A DNA stretch of 53,698 bases from Bacteroidota bacterium (GTDB taxonomy: Bacteria; Bacteroidota; Bacteroidia; Chitinophagales; Chitinophagaceae): contig JABDGW010000011.1 in NCBI GenBank assembly GCA_013285855.1, positions 1-53,698 on the forward strand. Direction: 5' to 3'. A model generated the notes under the pieces. That model saw nothing but the letters and a program-made list of their open reading frames with translations. It was not told where the DNA came from and ran no database searches. The first letter of the stretch is position 1, and each line of letters starts with the position of its first letter. Positions 19,686-27,533 of this stretch are shown piece after piece. A program made the position numbers and the translations under genes.

Positions 19686-20267
19686 ATGATCACGAAAGAA
19701 AGTCCGTTGGAGGGAATGAATATGGGAACCGTCACTACTGTTGCAATTCGCGAATTGCCAGGATTGCACACCATCGATCTTCGTGTGGCGCCCGGGAGTT
19801 CATCGCAAGCTGCAGTCGCGGAAGCGCTAGGCACGGATCTGCCTGGAAAGCCAGGCGATATCCGGGAGATATCAATATCCAGCGGAGGCGAAGCTCATGT
19901 TCTGTGCCTTGCACCGGATTGGTGGCTTATTGTAGGGTTCCAGGAAGCTGAGCAGAAGCTCGCAGCACTGCAGTTGAAAAACGACTATCATTTCAGCGTA
20001 GTTGATGTCAGCGGCCAGCGAACTACGATTGAACTTGAAGGACCTAATGTTCGTGAAGTACTCGCTCACCTTTGGGATCAGGATCTCCGCGAAAAAAGCT
20101 TTCCAATCGCAAGTGTCTCACAGGGACTCATGGCGAAGTCACCAGTGAGCGTCTGCCATATTGCTCCGTTTCGTTACCGTGTCATGGTCAGAAGCTCTTT
20201 CGCTTTGCACTTGTGGAAGGCTTTGGCAGACGCGGCAGAGGAGTATGTAAACAATGAAATTCGCTAA
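19686..20267 (+). CDS. soxG: Sarcosine oxidase, gamma subunit
   Basis: The 193-residue gamma subunit completes the tetramer. It contains the family elements LAPDWWLIVGF, VVDVSGQRTTIELEGPNVREVLA and FRYRVMVRSSFALHLWKAL. The order soxB-soxD-soxA-soxG is the standard one. The ATG at 19686 is shown, but ATGs at 19719 and 19725 sit just after a purine-rich GGAGGG and are plausible true starts, which would remove 11-13 residues. It is the last gene of the plus-strand operon. The hairpin at 20307-20358 lies about 40 bases past its stop. Confidence 0.88.
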   Translation: MITKESPLEGMNMGTVTTVAIRELPGLHTIDLRVAPGSSSQAAVAEALGTDLPGKPGDIREISISSGGEAHVLCLAPDWWLIVGFQEAEQKLAALQLKNDYHFSVVDVSGQRTTIELEGPNVREVLAHLWDQDLREKSFPIASVSQGLMAKSPVSVCHIAPFRYRVMVRSSFALHLWKALADAAEEYVNNEIR

Positions 20268-20306
20268 GGAGGAACCGGCTGCGAAATATTTGAGGAACCT
20301 CTGTTA

Positions 20307-20358
20307 AGGGCCGCATTGAAGTTTGGAATGAGAAAGTTCATTTTTATATTGCGGTCCT
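20307..20358 (+). terminator. Weak hairpin terminator behind soxG
   Basis: AGGGCCGCA (20307-20315) pairs with TGCGGTCCT (20350-20358) with one G-T pair, around a 34-base loop, and is followed by a short T-rich tail. It is the only candidate end for the gbcA-soxG transcript. Confidence 0.4.
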
Positions 20359-20361
20359 CTT

Positions 20362-20709
20362 TCAAAAAGAACAGGATTCAGTCCACATATATTCACCGCC
20401 AACATCCATAAGTTTACTAAAGGACTTGTTATCTGTTGACCAAACTGAATCTCGGTTCATATCAAAATGCCCGGTCCATAAATGATTTTTATCGTATTCT
20501 TTCATACCCTTTATTAAATTGTTTACATAAGGAAACAATTCGCCGCTACAATTATTATCTCCACCTAAAACCCACATAATATTATTTGTGTTTTGATATC
20601 GCTTACTAAGAAACTCACCATATTTTTTCATCTTAAGCGTATCATTATTTCCGTTTAATAGTTCATTCCACCAACCTTGGGAGGCATCTCCTGTATAACC
20701 ATATAACAT
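20362..20709 (-). pseudogene. Fragment of a DUF4038/GH140-like glycoside hydrolase
   Basis: A frame of 115 codons contains WWNELLNG, YGEFLSKRYQNTNNIMWVLGGD and DKNHLWTGHFD. These fit the middle of the TIM barrel of DUF4038 (apiosidase-like, GH140) proteins, which are normally more than 400 residues. Both ends are missing: there is a stop three codons before the ATG, and the frame ends right after EYMWTESCSF. It is therefore a relic, placed at the far edge of the choline block. It could mark the joint between inserted DNA and an older polysaccharide-use region. Confidence 0.55.
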
Positions 20710-20733
20710 GGTAAATGTTTATCAGCAGACCAA

Positions 20734-21008
20734 AGTCTTAAATCAACTACTTTATTTGATTTCTATGGCAGAAATGAACAGCAAATAAAAGATGGATTTA
20801 TTATGCCTATTATTTATAATGGACAAATAGATATCAGTGGTTTATTGATATTTACTGAGGATTTTATTGATCATGAACCAAAATATTTCTTGTATTTCAG
20901 TTTTCAGAAAATGATATAGAGGATAAAAAGAACTTATTTCACGAGGATAACTCCAATTCAAAAATTTATGATTGGTGGCAAACAATAAAAAGTCAAACGG
21001 CAAAGTAA
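20734..21008 (+). pseudogene. Degenerate coding remnant, unknown family
   Basis: Two frames read as one protein with a single shift. The first (to a TAG at 20917) includes TTLFDFYGRNEQQIKDGF and GLLIFTEDF. The second ends IYDWWQTIKSQTAK with a TAA at 21006. The residue composition looks protein-like, but I recognise no family and see no start. It lies between the GH140-like fragment and the next intact gene, so it is probably part of the same decayed stretch. Confidence 0.3.
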
Positions 21009-21080
21009 ACGCAACAATACTTTTTCCAGAAACTACCTAACATTCCGCAGCATCAACTTTTTTTTAATTGCAAGTAATAA

Positions 21081-21932
21081 CTAAATACTCATCATCTCAC
21101 GCACAGCAATATGCAGCACAGATGTTTTATCCAGCAGCACTTCAAGAATAGAGTAATGATTAATGCCGTGCAATTCCAAAAATTGAATAGCGGTTACCTC
21201 ATCTTTCCAGTTATCATAAAGTTGACGACTCTGGTTCCTGAATTCATTGGTTTCATCAGCACCAACACATATAAGTAGCGCACAGTCTTCAGCAGGTATC
21301 AATTCAACAGGGCTGTTACGCATTGCCATTTCAATGCTCATGTTTAATATCTTATTCAGTTGTAATAATTGAACGGGCAACAGGTTAAATATACCACTCA
21401 GCAGGCAAACCCCTTTAATAAAACCTGCAGCATTTTGTTGCATCCATTCTTTTTCTATCAGCATGGCGGCAAGATGTGCACCGGCGCTGTTGCCCATTAT
21501 GTAAACCTGCTTCGGATCACCATTAAACTGTGGTAAGTTCTTATGCAACCACAACACTGCTTTGCGGCATGATGCTGCTATTTCATCCATAGTTGCAGTT
21601 GGCGCAAGCGGGTAATTTATCAGCACCGTTGTTACATCATCAGCATAAAAAGCTTCGGCAATAAAATGAAATTTTGTTTTATCAAACAGGTGCCAGTAAC
21701 CACCATGAATATAAACCAGTGTTTTTGAATTTGGCTTTGGCGAACGAAATACATCAAGACATTCTCTTTCATGATCACCATAATGAATGTCTTTCATGAA
21801 CGGATATTTTTCTCTTGTTTCTTTACTTAATTTTTCCCAGCGCTCAAAGTAAGCTGCAAAATCAGGAACATGCAATCGTATGTTATATTGATTATTTAAT
21901 TGCTCTTCGTTATACTGTTTATAAATTAACAT
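21081..21932 (-). CDS. Alpha/beta hydrolase, kynurenine formamidase/carboxylesterase-like
   Basis: A 283-residue alpha/beta-fold hydrolase. The HGGYW motif (76-80) forms the oxyanion hole and is typical of kynurenine formamidases and related esterases. The nucleophile Ser149 is in GNSAGAHL. The acid is probably the Asp in GADETN, and the catalytic His is in HGINHYS near residue 262. No signal peptide is seen, so it is cytoplasmic. It follows the PfpI-like gene by 18 bases on the same strand and is likely co-transcribed with it. No other tryptophan-catabolic genes are nearby, so formamidase activity is a guess; general carboxylesterase is equally possible. Confidence 0.75.
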   Translation of the reverse strand: MLIYKQYNEEQLNNQYNIRLHVPDFAAYFERWEKLSKETREKYPFMKDIHYGDHERECLDVFRSPKPNSKTLVYIHGGYWHLFDKTKFHFIAEAFYADDVTTVLINYPLAPTATMDEIAASCRKAVLWLHKNLPQFNGDPKQVYIMGNSAGAHLAAMLIEKEWMQQNAAGFIKGVCLLSGIFNLLPVQLLQLNKILNMSIEMAMRNSPVELIPAEDCALLICVGADETNEFRNQSRQLYDNWKDEVTAIQFLELHGINHYSILEVLLDKTSVLHIAVREMMSI

Positions 21933-21950
21933 GAAACGTTATTGCAGCAT

Positions 21951-22511
21951 TTATTCGTTCAGGCAGTTAAAAACTATCTTATAAAATTCCGGGTGCGATT
22001 GCCATGTTTTGCCGGTAACAATTTTACCGTCCTGTATTGCTTCATCTGGTGTAATATAAATACCGCCACAACTTTCCACTTCAGATTTTACATGTTCGTA
22101 GCAGGCAATTTTTTTGCCATTCACCAAGCCTGCTGTAACCAGTATCTGCGAACCATGACAGATAGCGAAAACATATTTACCGGCATCAGCAAACTCATTT
22201 ACAATTTTTATTACCCTTGCATCATTACGCAAATATTCCGGTGCTCTTCCGCCAGGCATCAGCACGGCTTCATAGTCAGCAGTGTTTACTTCATCAAATG
22301 AAATATCAGATTGAATAAGATAACCTTTTCGCTCCACGTATGTATCCCAGCCTTCTTCAAAATCATGCATTACCAGGTTCATTCTTTTTACAGCTGGCGC
22401 CGCTATAACCGGAATATAGCCTGCTTCTTTTAATCTGTGCGTGGCATAAAGTATCTCAAAACTTTCGCCTGCATCACCCGTAATAATAAGTATCTTTTTT
22501 GTTGCTGACAT
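21951..22511 (-). CDS. DJ-1/PfpI family protein
   Basis: A 186-residue protein of the DJ-1/PfpI superfamily. The nucleophile elbow is AICHGSQIL with Cys118-His119, and the conserved acidic residue is near Glu16-Glu19 (GDAGESFE). The motif MPGGRAPEYL matches the family. Members act as glyoxalase/deglycase-like or stress-related enzymes, and the activity here is unknown. It has no export signal. It is upstream of the alpha/beta hydrolase (18-base gap), which suggests a two-gene operon. Confidence 0.85.
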   Translation of the reverse strand: MSATKKILIITGDAGESFEILYATHRLKEAGYIPVIAAPAVKRMNLVMHDFEEGWDTYVERKGYLIQSDISFDEVNTADYEAVLMPGGRAPEYLRNDARVIKIVNEFADAGKYVFAICHGSQILVTAGLVNGKKIACYEHVKSEVESCGGIYITPDEAIQDGKIVTGKTWQSHPEFYKIVFNCLNE

Positions 22512-22693
22512 ATAGCAGATTTTGTATCGCTTGTATTAAATAAGTCAAGGTTAAAGATAATTAAGAAACTTATGCCCGGTTATTTCACAACTTCTGTTGC
22601 AGCTGAGTCCCGGCTTTGCGGCGATAATCTTGTAGAAGCTTTTCCAAATATGATAATGAAGAAAGTTATCGTAATTATTCTCTACATAAACTT

Positions 22694-24040
22694 TTAGCAG
22701 CTATAAATATTTCTATCTATAAACCGGTTACGGAACTTTCCGGTTGGATCATACTCCTTAATCATCTTTTTAAAGTCAGCATACTTTTCATAGCGTGAAT
22801 CAAGTACTGCTGGTGACATAGTAAACAACTTGCCCCAATGTGGTTTTGCATTGAAAGGAGAAAGCTCTTTTTCTATCAGCGGCAATAATTTATTTACAGC
22901 ATCAATCTCTTGTTTCCATGTAAAATGAATGGTTGCAGAATCTTGTTTATAGCAAGGGCTCATCCATAAATTATCTGCAGCAATGGTTCGTATCTCTGTA
23001 ATAAAAAGATGTGGCCCAATCGCTTTGCCCATCTTTTGAATAGCCAGTATAGCTTCCACAGCATGTTGGTGCGGAACAAAATATTCAGCCTGTAATTCTT
23101 TACCGCTGCTGGGTGTAAAGCCCATTTTAAAATGCGGCAGCCGTTCATACCACGGGCCCGGAACGCCCATTTGTTCTGTACAATTTTCTGCAGATAAAGC
23201 AGCAATCGGATGCATGTTTTTTGTAGCAGGTGTTGCTCCAAAAAAATCAGGTTTTGATGTACTGTTTGATGCATCATCAACACGGCTCTTTATCCATACT
23301 TCATTTATATTTTCAGTTTCCCAGTCATGAAAAAGACTTACACTGTAACCGGCTGAAACTATTTCATCAAAATGTTCTTTCAATTGAGGCAGCGGCATAT
23401 TTTCATATACATATTGCCGCATTATATAAGCAGGTTGTATAACAAGTGTAACTTTTGTAATTACACCAATAGCACCAAGGCCTACAACGGCTGCATAAAA
23501 TTTTTCTCCATCTTTATCTTTAGAAAGTTGAACAACATCACCACTTGCCGTTACCATTTCCAAAGCAGTAACAGCTGTAGAAAGATTACCGTTCTTAACA
23601 CCTGAGCCATGTGTTGCGGTTGTGATGGCGCCTGCAACAGATATGTGCGGCAGCGATGCAAGATTATGCAACGCAAAACCTTTAGCATCTAATATCGGAG
23701 CCAGTTCACCGTATTTCATGCCGCCTTCCACCGTAACCGTTTTTGCATCTGCATCAAGTGTAACAAACTTGTTCAGGTCTCTTAATGAAAGCAGGTTGTC
23801 TTTGCTGTCCGCAATGGTATTAAAGCAATGCCGCGTCCCTAACGCTTTTATCTTGTTATGCGCTTTAACCAATTGCTGAATTTCCTGAACAGAGGTTGGA
23901 TAAAAAACATTATCCGTGCTGTAGGTTATATTACCTGCCCAGTTTTGTAATCTATCGTTTTGTGCCCATGTTGCCAACGGTGAAAGTAAAGGTGCAGCCA
24001 TAAGTGTTGAAGATAATTTAATAAATGTTCTTTTATCCAT
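22694..24040 (-). CDS. FAD-linked oxidase, alditol oxidase-like
   Basis: The 448-residue protein has an N-terminal export signal (MDKRTFIKLSSTLMAAPLLSPLATWA) with a single-Arg, Tat-like RTFIK start, so it is likely periplasmic. It is a vanillyl-alcohol-oxidase-fold flavoenzyme. ALGTRHCFN contains His71, the likely covalent FAD site, and ATHGSG is the second FAD contact. The C-terminal domain with HIHF-like strands and the end YDPTGKFRNRF match alditol oxidase/L-gulonolactone oxidase relatives. The expected reaction is oxidation of a polyol or sugar lactone with oxygen. It is transcribed alone, with 182 bases before the PfpI gene. That gap contains a 43-codon frame that does not look coding. 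Confidence 0.82.
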   Translation of the reverse strand: MDKRTFIKLSSTLMAAPLLSPLATWAQNDRLQNWAGNITYSTDNVFYPTSVQEIQQLVKAHNKIKALGTRHCFNTIADSKDNLLSLRDLNKFVTLDADAKTVTVEGGMKYGELAPILDAKGFALHNLASLPHISVAGAITTATHGSGVKNGNLSTAVTALEMVTASGDVVQLSKDKDGEKFYAAVVGLGAIGVITKVTLVIQPAYIMRQYVYENMPLPQLKEHFDEIVSAGYSVSLFHDWETENINEVWIKSRVDDASNSTSKPDFFGATPATKNMHPIAALSAENCTEQMGVPGPWYERLPHFKMGFTPSSGKELQAEYFVPHQHAVEAILAIQKMGKAIGPHLFITEIRTIAADNLWMSPCYKQDSATIHFTWKQEIDAVNKLLPLIEKELSPFNAKPHWGKLFTMSPAVLDSRYEKYADFKKMIKEYDPTGKFRNRFIDRNIYSC

Positions 24041-24135
24041 GCACTTTTTAACTAAACTAAATATTTAAAATGAAATTGAGTGGAAGATATTTTATGAATG
24101 CAAAACAAAACTGGCGTGTGGCTTTGTGCAAAATC

Positions 24136-24181
24136 TTGTGCGGGTTTTTAATAAGCAAAGGCATAAGATGCCAACGCACAA
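24136..24181. repeat. Nested palindrome between two minus-strand genes
   Basis: The outer arms TTGTGCG (24136-24142) and CGCACAA (24175-24181) enclose a second perfect hairpin, GGCAT-aag-ATGCC (24160-24172). It lies 20 bases past the stop of the metallo-hydrolase gene and may be a terminator or a REP-like element. Confidence 0.45.
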
Positions 24182-24200
24182 TACCTAAGCCCCGATCTCA

Positions 24201-25025
24201 TTAAACCAAAACTTCCATTCCTTCTTTTGCAAATATGGAATTGGGAAAAAGTTTTTGGCATTCGTATTCCATTGAATCAAGAATGTCGTCGTTGTGATCG
24301 GGATCGTGGTGTGTAATAATAAGTTTCTTCACGTTAGCTTTCATAGCTACATCAACAGCATGAAGATATGAGCTGTGTCCCCAACCTTTAAATTTTTTGT
24401 ATTCATCCTCTGTATATTGTCCATCATGAATCAGCAAATCGGCTCCGTTTGCAAGGCTTACAACATTCGGATCTATTCCATTGATGTGCTCCACATCAGT
24501 ACATACAGCAAATGTTACTGATTCATCTTCAATCCGAAAACCATAAGACCCACCTTCATATAAGTGATGTTGAGGTGCAGTTATAATGGTTGCTCCATAA
24601 AGTTGTTCCTTATCGCCATAAGTTATAAACTCAAACTGCGCACCCATCGTTTCAAGGCCAATAGGAAAATATTCTTTTTGCATCTGTGTAGAAAAAATTT
24701 CTTTCAGGTTATTGATTTTTCCCTGCCTGCCCATTGCGAGAATACCTATTCTTTGGTTTTTATTATACGCCGGTGAGAAGAAAGGAAAGCCTTGTATATG
24801 ATCCCAGTGAAAATGAGAAAATAAAATATTGATGACACTTTGCGATATGCTATTATTAACGATCTCTTTTCCTAAATTACGGATGCCGGTACCAGCATCA
24901 ATAATTGCAATTCTATGCGCATTCTCGCGGGATATTTTTATGCAGGTTGTATTTCCTCCATATCGTTCAAACTCTCTGCCGCATACCGGCAACGAACCCC
25001 GTACTCCATAGAATTTGATTTTCAT
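24201..25025 (-). CDS. Metallo-beta-lactamase-fold hydrolase
   Basis: A 274-residue MBL-fold protein. The metal-binding signature HFHWDH is at residues 71-76. Further ligands are probably Asp176 (CTDVEH region), the His of HDGQ and the terminal HHDPDHND. The N-terminal FYGVRGSLPVCG and YGGNTTC are typical of the subgroup related to RNase Z/PhnP phosphodiesterases, often annotated as MBL fold metallo-hydrolase with possible cyclic-nucleotide or phosphodiester activity. It has no signal peptide. A promoter-like site lies about 40 bases upstream. Confidence 0.82.
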   Translation of the reverse strand: MKIKFYGVRGSLPVCGREFERYGGNTTCIKISRENAHRIAIIDAGTGIRNLGKEIVNNSISQSVINILFSHFHWDHIQGFPFFSPAYNKNQRIGILAMGRQGKINNLKEIFSTQMQKEYFPIGLETMGAQFEFITYGDKEQLYGATIITAPQHHLYEGGSYGFRIEDESVTFAVCTDVEHINGIDPNVVSLANGADLLIHDGQYTEDEYKKFKGWGHSSYLHAVDVAMKANVKKLIITHHDPDHNDDILDSMEYECQKLFPNSIFAKEGMEVLV

Positions 25026-25064
25026 TATTCAACATTTTATAAACGGTGAAAAAGATGATGCAGG

Positions 25065-25096
25065 CAAAACATAACATTCATTTTTTGGCATTGCAA
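25065..25096 (-). promoter_or_regulatory. Promoter-like site for the metallo-hydrolase gene
   Basis: On the minus strand TTG (25094-25096) is followed after 20 bases by TATGTTTTG (25065-25073), close to TTG-N19-TAnnTTTG. It lies about 40 bases before the ATG at 25025. Confidence 0.4.
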
Positions 25097-25177
25097 TCTT
25101 TCGTTTTTGAAGATAAGCAATATTGTGAAATTTTTTCTTTTAAAACGTTTACCTGCTTCGTAACTCAGTTGTAAAAA

Positions 25178-27412
25178 TTATTCAAGCTTAAAGCTTGCTT
25201 CTTTTACATCCTGTGAATTTGTACCGATATATACTTTAAAATCACCGGGTTCATAAATGTATTTCAGATCGTCATTATAAAATTTCAATTTATCAATATC
25301 AACTGTAAAATTTATTTCCTTGCTTTCGCCTTTTTTCAAAAATATTTTCTGAAATCCTTTCAATTCTTTTACGGGTCTTACAACAGAGCCAACTAAATCC
25401 TGTATATATAATTGAACAGTTTCTTCACCATCATAATTACCGGTGTTGGTAACAGTAATTTCTGCAGTGACAGGTTTGTTTGCATGCATGATTGAATCAC
25501 TCATTGTAATAGCGCTGTAACTAAAGTTTGTATAACTCAAGCCATAACCAAAACAATATTTTGGATAGATAGAGAGATCAATGTAAGCAGATCGATAAAA
25601 CCTGTCGCTGTCGCTTGTTGCAGGCCTTCCTGTTTTATAGTGATCATAATAAATTGGAATTTGACCTTCAGTCCGTGGAAAGCTGATCGGCAATTTTGCT
25701 GATGGATTATAATCACCAAACAATACATCAGCAATTGCATCACCGGCTTCAGTACCTAACCACCAGGTATATAAAATTGAAGGAACATTATCTGCTGTCC
25801 AGTTAAATATTAAAGGTCTTCCGGCATTGATCATAACTACAACCGGCTTGCCTGTTGCGTAAATTGCTTTTATCAATTCTTCCTGCATACCGGGCAATTG
25901 CAAATTGCTCCTGCTCTTAGCTTCACCGCTCCAGTCACTTGCTTCACCAACACTCATAATTACAACATCTGCTTGTTTCGCAACATCACTTGCTTCTGCA
26001 AAACCTGCCTGCGAAGTATCATTGATCTCACAACCTTTTGCATATAAAATCTTCGTGTCTTTGCTTACTTTATTTTGTATGCCCTGGTATTGTGTAGTAA
26101 TTCTTGCTGAATCATCAGGATATTGATAAGACCAAAAACCCAGGTTGTCTCTCACCGCTTTTATAAAAGGCCCGATCAGCGCAATTGTTTTTGTTTGTTT
26201 ACTTAAAGGCAATACATGATTTTCATTTTTCAACAACACAATGCTTTTCTCTGCAACTGTTTTTTCTGCTTTTAAATTATCAGCATTGTTCCATTGCTGT
26301 TGTTCTCTTGTTGTATCACAGAATTTAAAAGGATCATCAAATAAACCCATCCCAAATTTTTTGCGTAAAATTCTTCTGACTGCATCATCAATTAATTCAA
26401 CTTTTATTTTACCAGCTTTCACCAGCTTTGATAAATTGTTGATGTAACTCCTGCTTTCCATATCCATATCACAACCTGCAGTCACGGCTTCCATTGTTGC
26501 TTCATAACCATCTTTTGCATAACCATGATTGATCATTTCGCCAACAGAACCCCAGTCGCTCACCACGAAACCTTTAAAGTTCCAGTCATCTTTCAAAATT
26601 GTTCTTTGTAAATATTTATTGCCTGTTGCAGGAATGCCATTCAAATCATTAAATGAGTTCATGAATGTTGCAGCACCTGCATCTTCTGCGGCTTTAAACG
26701 GCGGCAGATAAATTTCCCACAGCGTTCTTAAACTCATATCAACTGAATTATAATCGCGGCCGCCAATAGCTGCGCCGTATGCTGCAAAATGTTTTGCGCA
26801 AGCCATTACTGCATCAACATTTCCCAAACCATTTCCCTGGAAACCACGCACTCTTGCTGCAGCAATTACAGATCCTAAGTATGGATCTTCGCCGGCACCT
26901 TCCATCACTCTTCCCCAACGTGGATCACGGGCAATATCAACCATTGGTGCAAACGTCCAGTGTACGCCGGCAGCAGCGGCTTCTGTTGCTGCAATTCTTG
27001 ATGAAAGTTTTATTGCAGTCGTATCCCAACTGCAGGCTTCCGCTAATGGTATTGGAAAAGTAGTCCGATACCCATGAATAATATCCTGTCCAAACAACAA
27101 CGGAATTTTTAATCTTGATTGCATTGCGATTTCCTGCAATTCTCTTGTATGTTCAACGCCGGTTACATTCAGCATTGAACCCAACATTCCTTTTCTTATT
27201 TGGTTTTGCTTATCACCATCTTTTGTGATTGGTCCGGTTGCGTCCCAATCCCCGTTGTATTGATTCATCTGGCCGATCTTCTCATCCAGCGTCATTAGTT
27301 TTAAAACAGAATCAACTTTTTGATCAATGGTTTTTTTTTGCGCAAAAGAAATTGTGCATGGAAGAGCCGCAATAGTTACAACGATACATCTGAATAAAAA
27401 AAATTTCTTCAT
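25178..27412 (-). CDS. bglX: Periplasmic beta-glucosidase, GH3 (BglX type)
   Basis: A 744-residue enzyme with a signal peptide (cleavage after ISFAQ) and the full GH3 layout. The N-terminal barrel contains PMVDIARDPRWGR, EGAGEDPYLG and the nucleophile Asp286 in GFVVSDWGS. The alpha/beta sandwich domain contains the acid/base region VGEASDWSGE. A C-terminal fibronectin-III-like domain follows, with FGYGLSYTNF and GEETVQLYIQD. It removes terminal beta-glucosyl residues from oligosaccharides in the periplasm. It is divergent from gntP, with a 9-base inverted repeat in the shared upstream region. This is the second GH3 enzyme in the window and belongs to a different subgroup from the NagZ-like one at 524. 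Confidence 0.92.
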   Translation of the reverse strand: MKKFFLFRCIVVTIAALPCTISFAQKKTIDQKVDSVLKLMTLDEKIGQMNQYNGDWDATGPITKDGDKQNQIRKGMLGSMLNVTGVEHTRELQEIAMQSRLKIPLLFGQDIIHGYRTTFPIPLAEACSWDTTAIKLSSRIAATEAAAAGVHWTFAPMVDIARDPRWGRVMEGAGEDPYLGSVIAAARVRGFQGNGLGNVDAVMACAKHFAAYGAAIGGRDYNSVDMSLRTLWEIYLPPFKAAEDAGAATFMNSFNDLNGIPATGNKYLQRTILKDDWNFKGFVVSDWGSVGEMINHGYAKDGYEATMEAVTAGCDMDMESRSYINNLSKLVKAGKIKVELIDDAVRRILRKKFGMGLFDDPFKFCDTTREQQQWNNADNLKAEKTVAEKSIVLLKNENHVLPLSKQTKTIALIGPFIKAVRDNLGFWSYQYPDDSARITTQYQGIQNKVSKDTKILYAKGCEINDTSQAGFAEASDVAKQADVVIMSVGEASDWSGEAKSRSNLQLPGMQEELIKAIYATGKPVVVMINAGRPLIFNWTADNVPSILYTWWLGTEAGDAIADVLFGDYNPSAKLPISFPRTEGQIPIYYDHYKTGRPATSDSDRFYRSAYIDLSIYPKYCFGYGLSYTNFSYSAITMSDSIMHANKPVTAEITVTNTGNYDGEETVQLYIQDLVGSVVRPVKELKGFQKIFLKKGESKEINFTVDIDKLKFYNDDLKYIYEPGDFKVYIGTNSQDVKEASFKLE

Positions 27413-27462
27413 GAAAATTAATTACCGGTGAAACAACTAAGTTATTGCTTCTATATAAAAGA

Positions 27463-27493
27463 GAAGGAGAATATAAAAGTTATTTTCTCCTTC
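27463..27493. promoter_or_regulatory. Perfect 9-base inverted repeat in bglX/gntP divergent region
   Basis: GAAGGAGAA (27463-27471) and TTCTCCTTC (27485-27493) are exact complements around a 13-base AT-rich centre. The element lies about 50 bases upstream of bglX and 40 bases upstream of gntP, a good place for an operator serving either gene. Confidence 0.4.
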
Positions 27494-27533
27494 ATCATGC
27501 ACTTGTTATCTTGTAATAAAATCTGATTTGCCA

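Noticed and set aside
19116..19769. 217-codon minus-strand open frame across soxA/soxG
   Set aside because: It lies entirely antisense to two clear genes, its residues show no domain pattern, and open antisense frames are expected in GC-rich coding DNA.
22571..22702. 43-codon plus-strand frame between the PfpI and alditol-oxidase genes
   Set aside because: It overlaps the end of the oxidase gene antisense, with no recognisable protein pattern.
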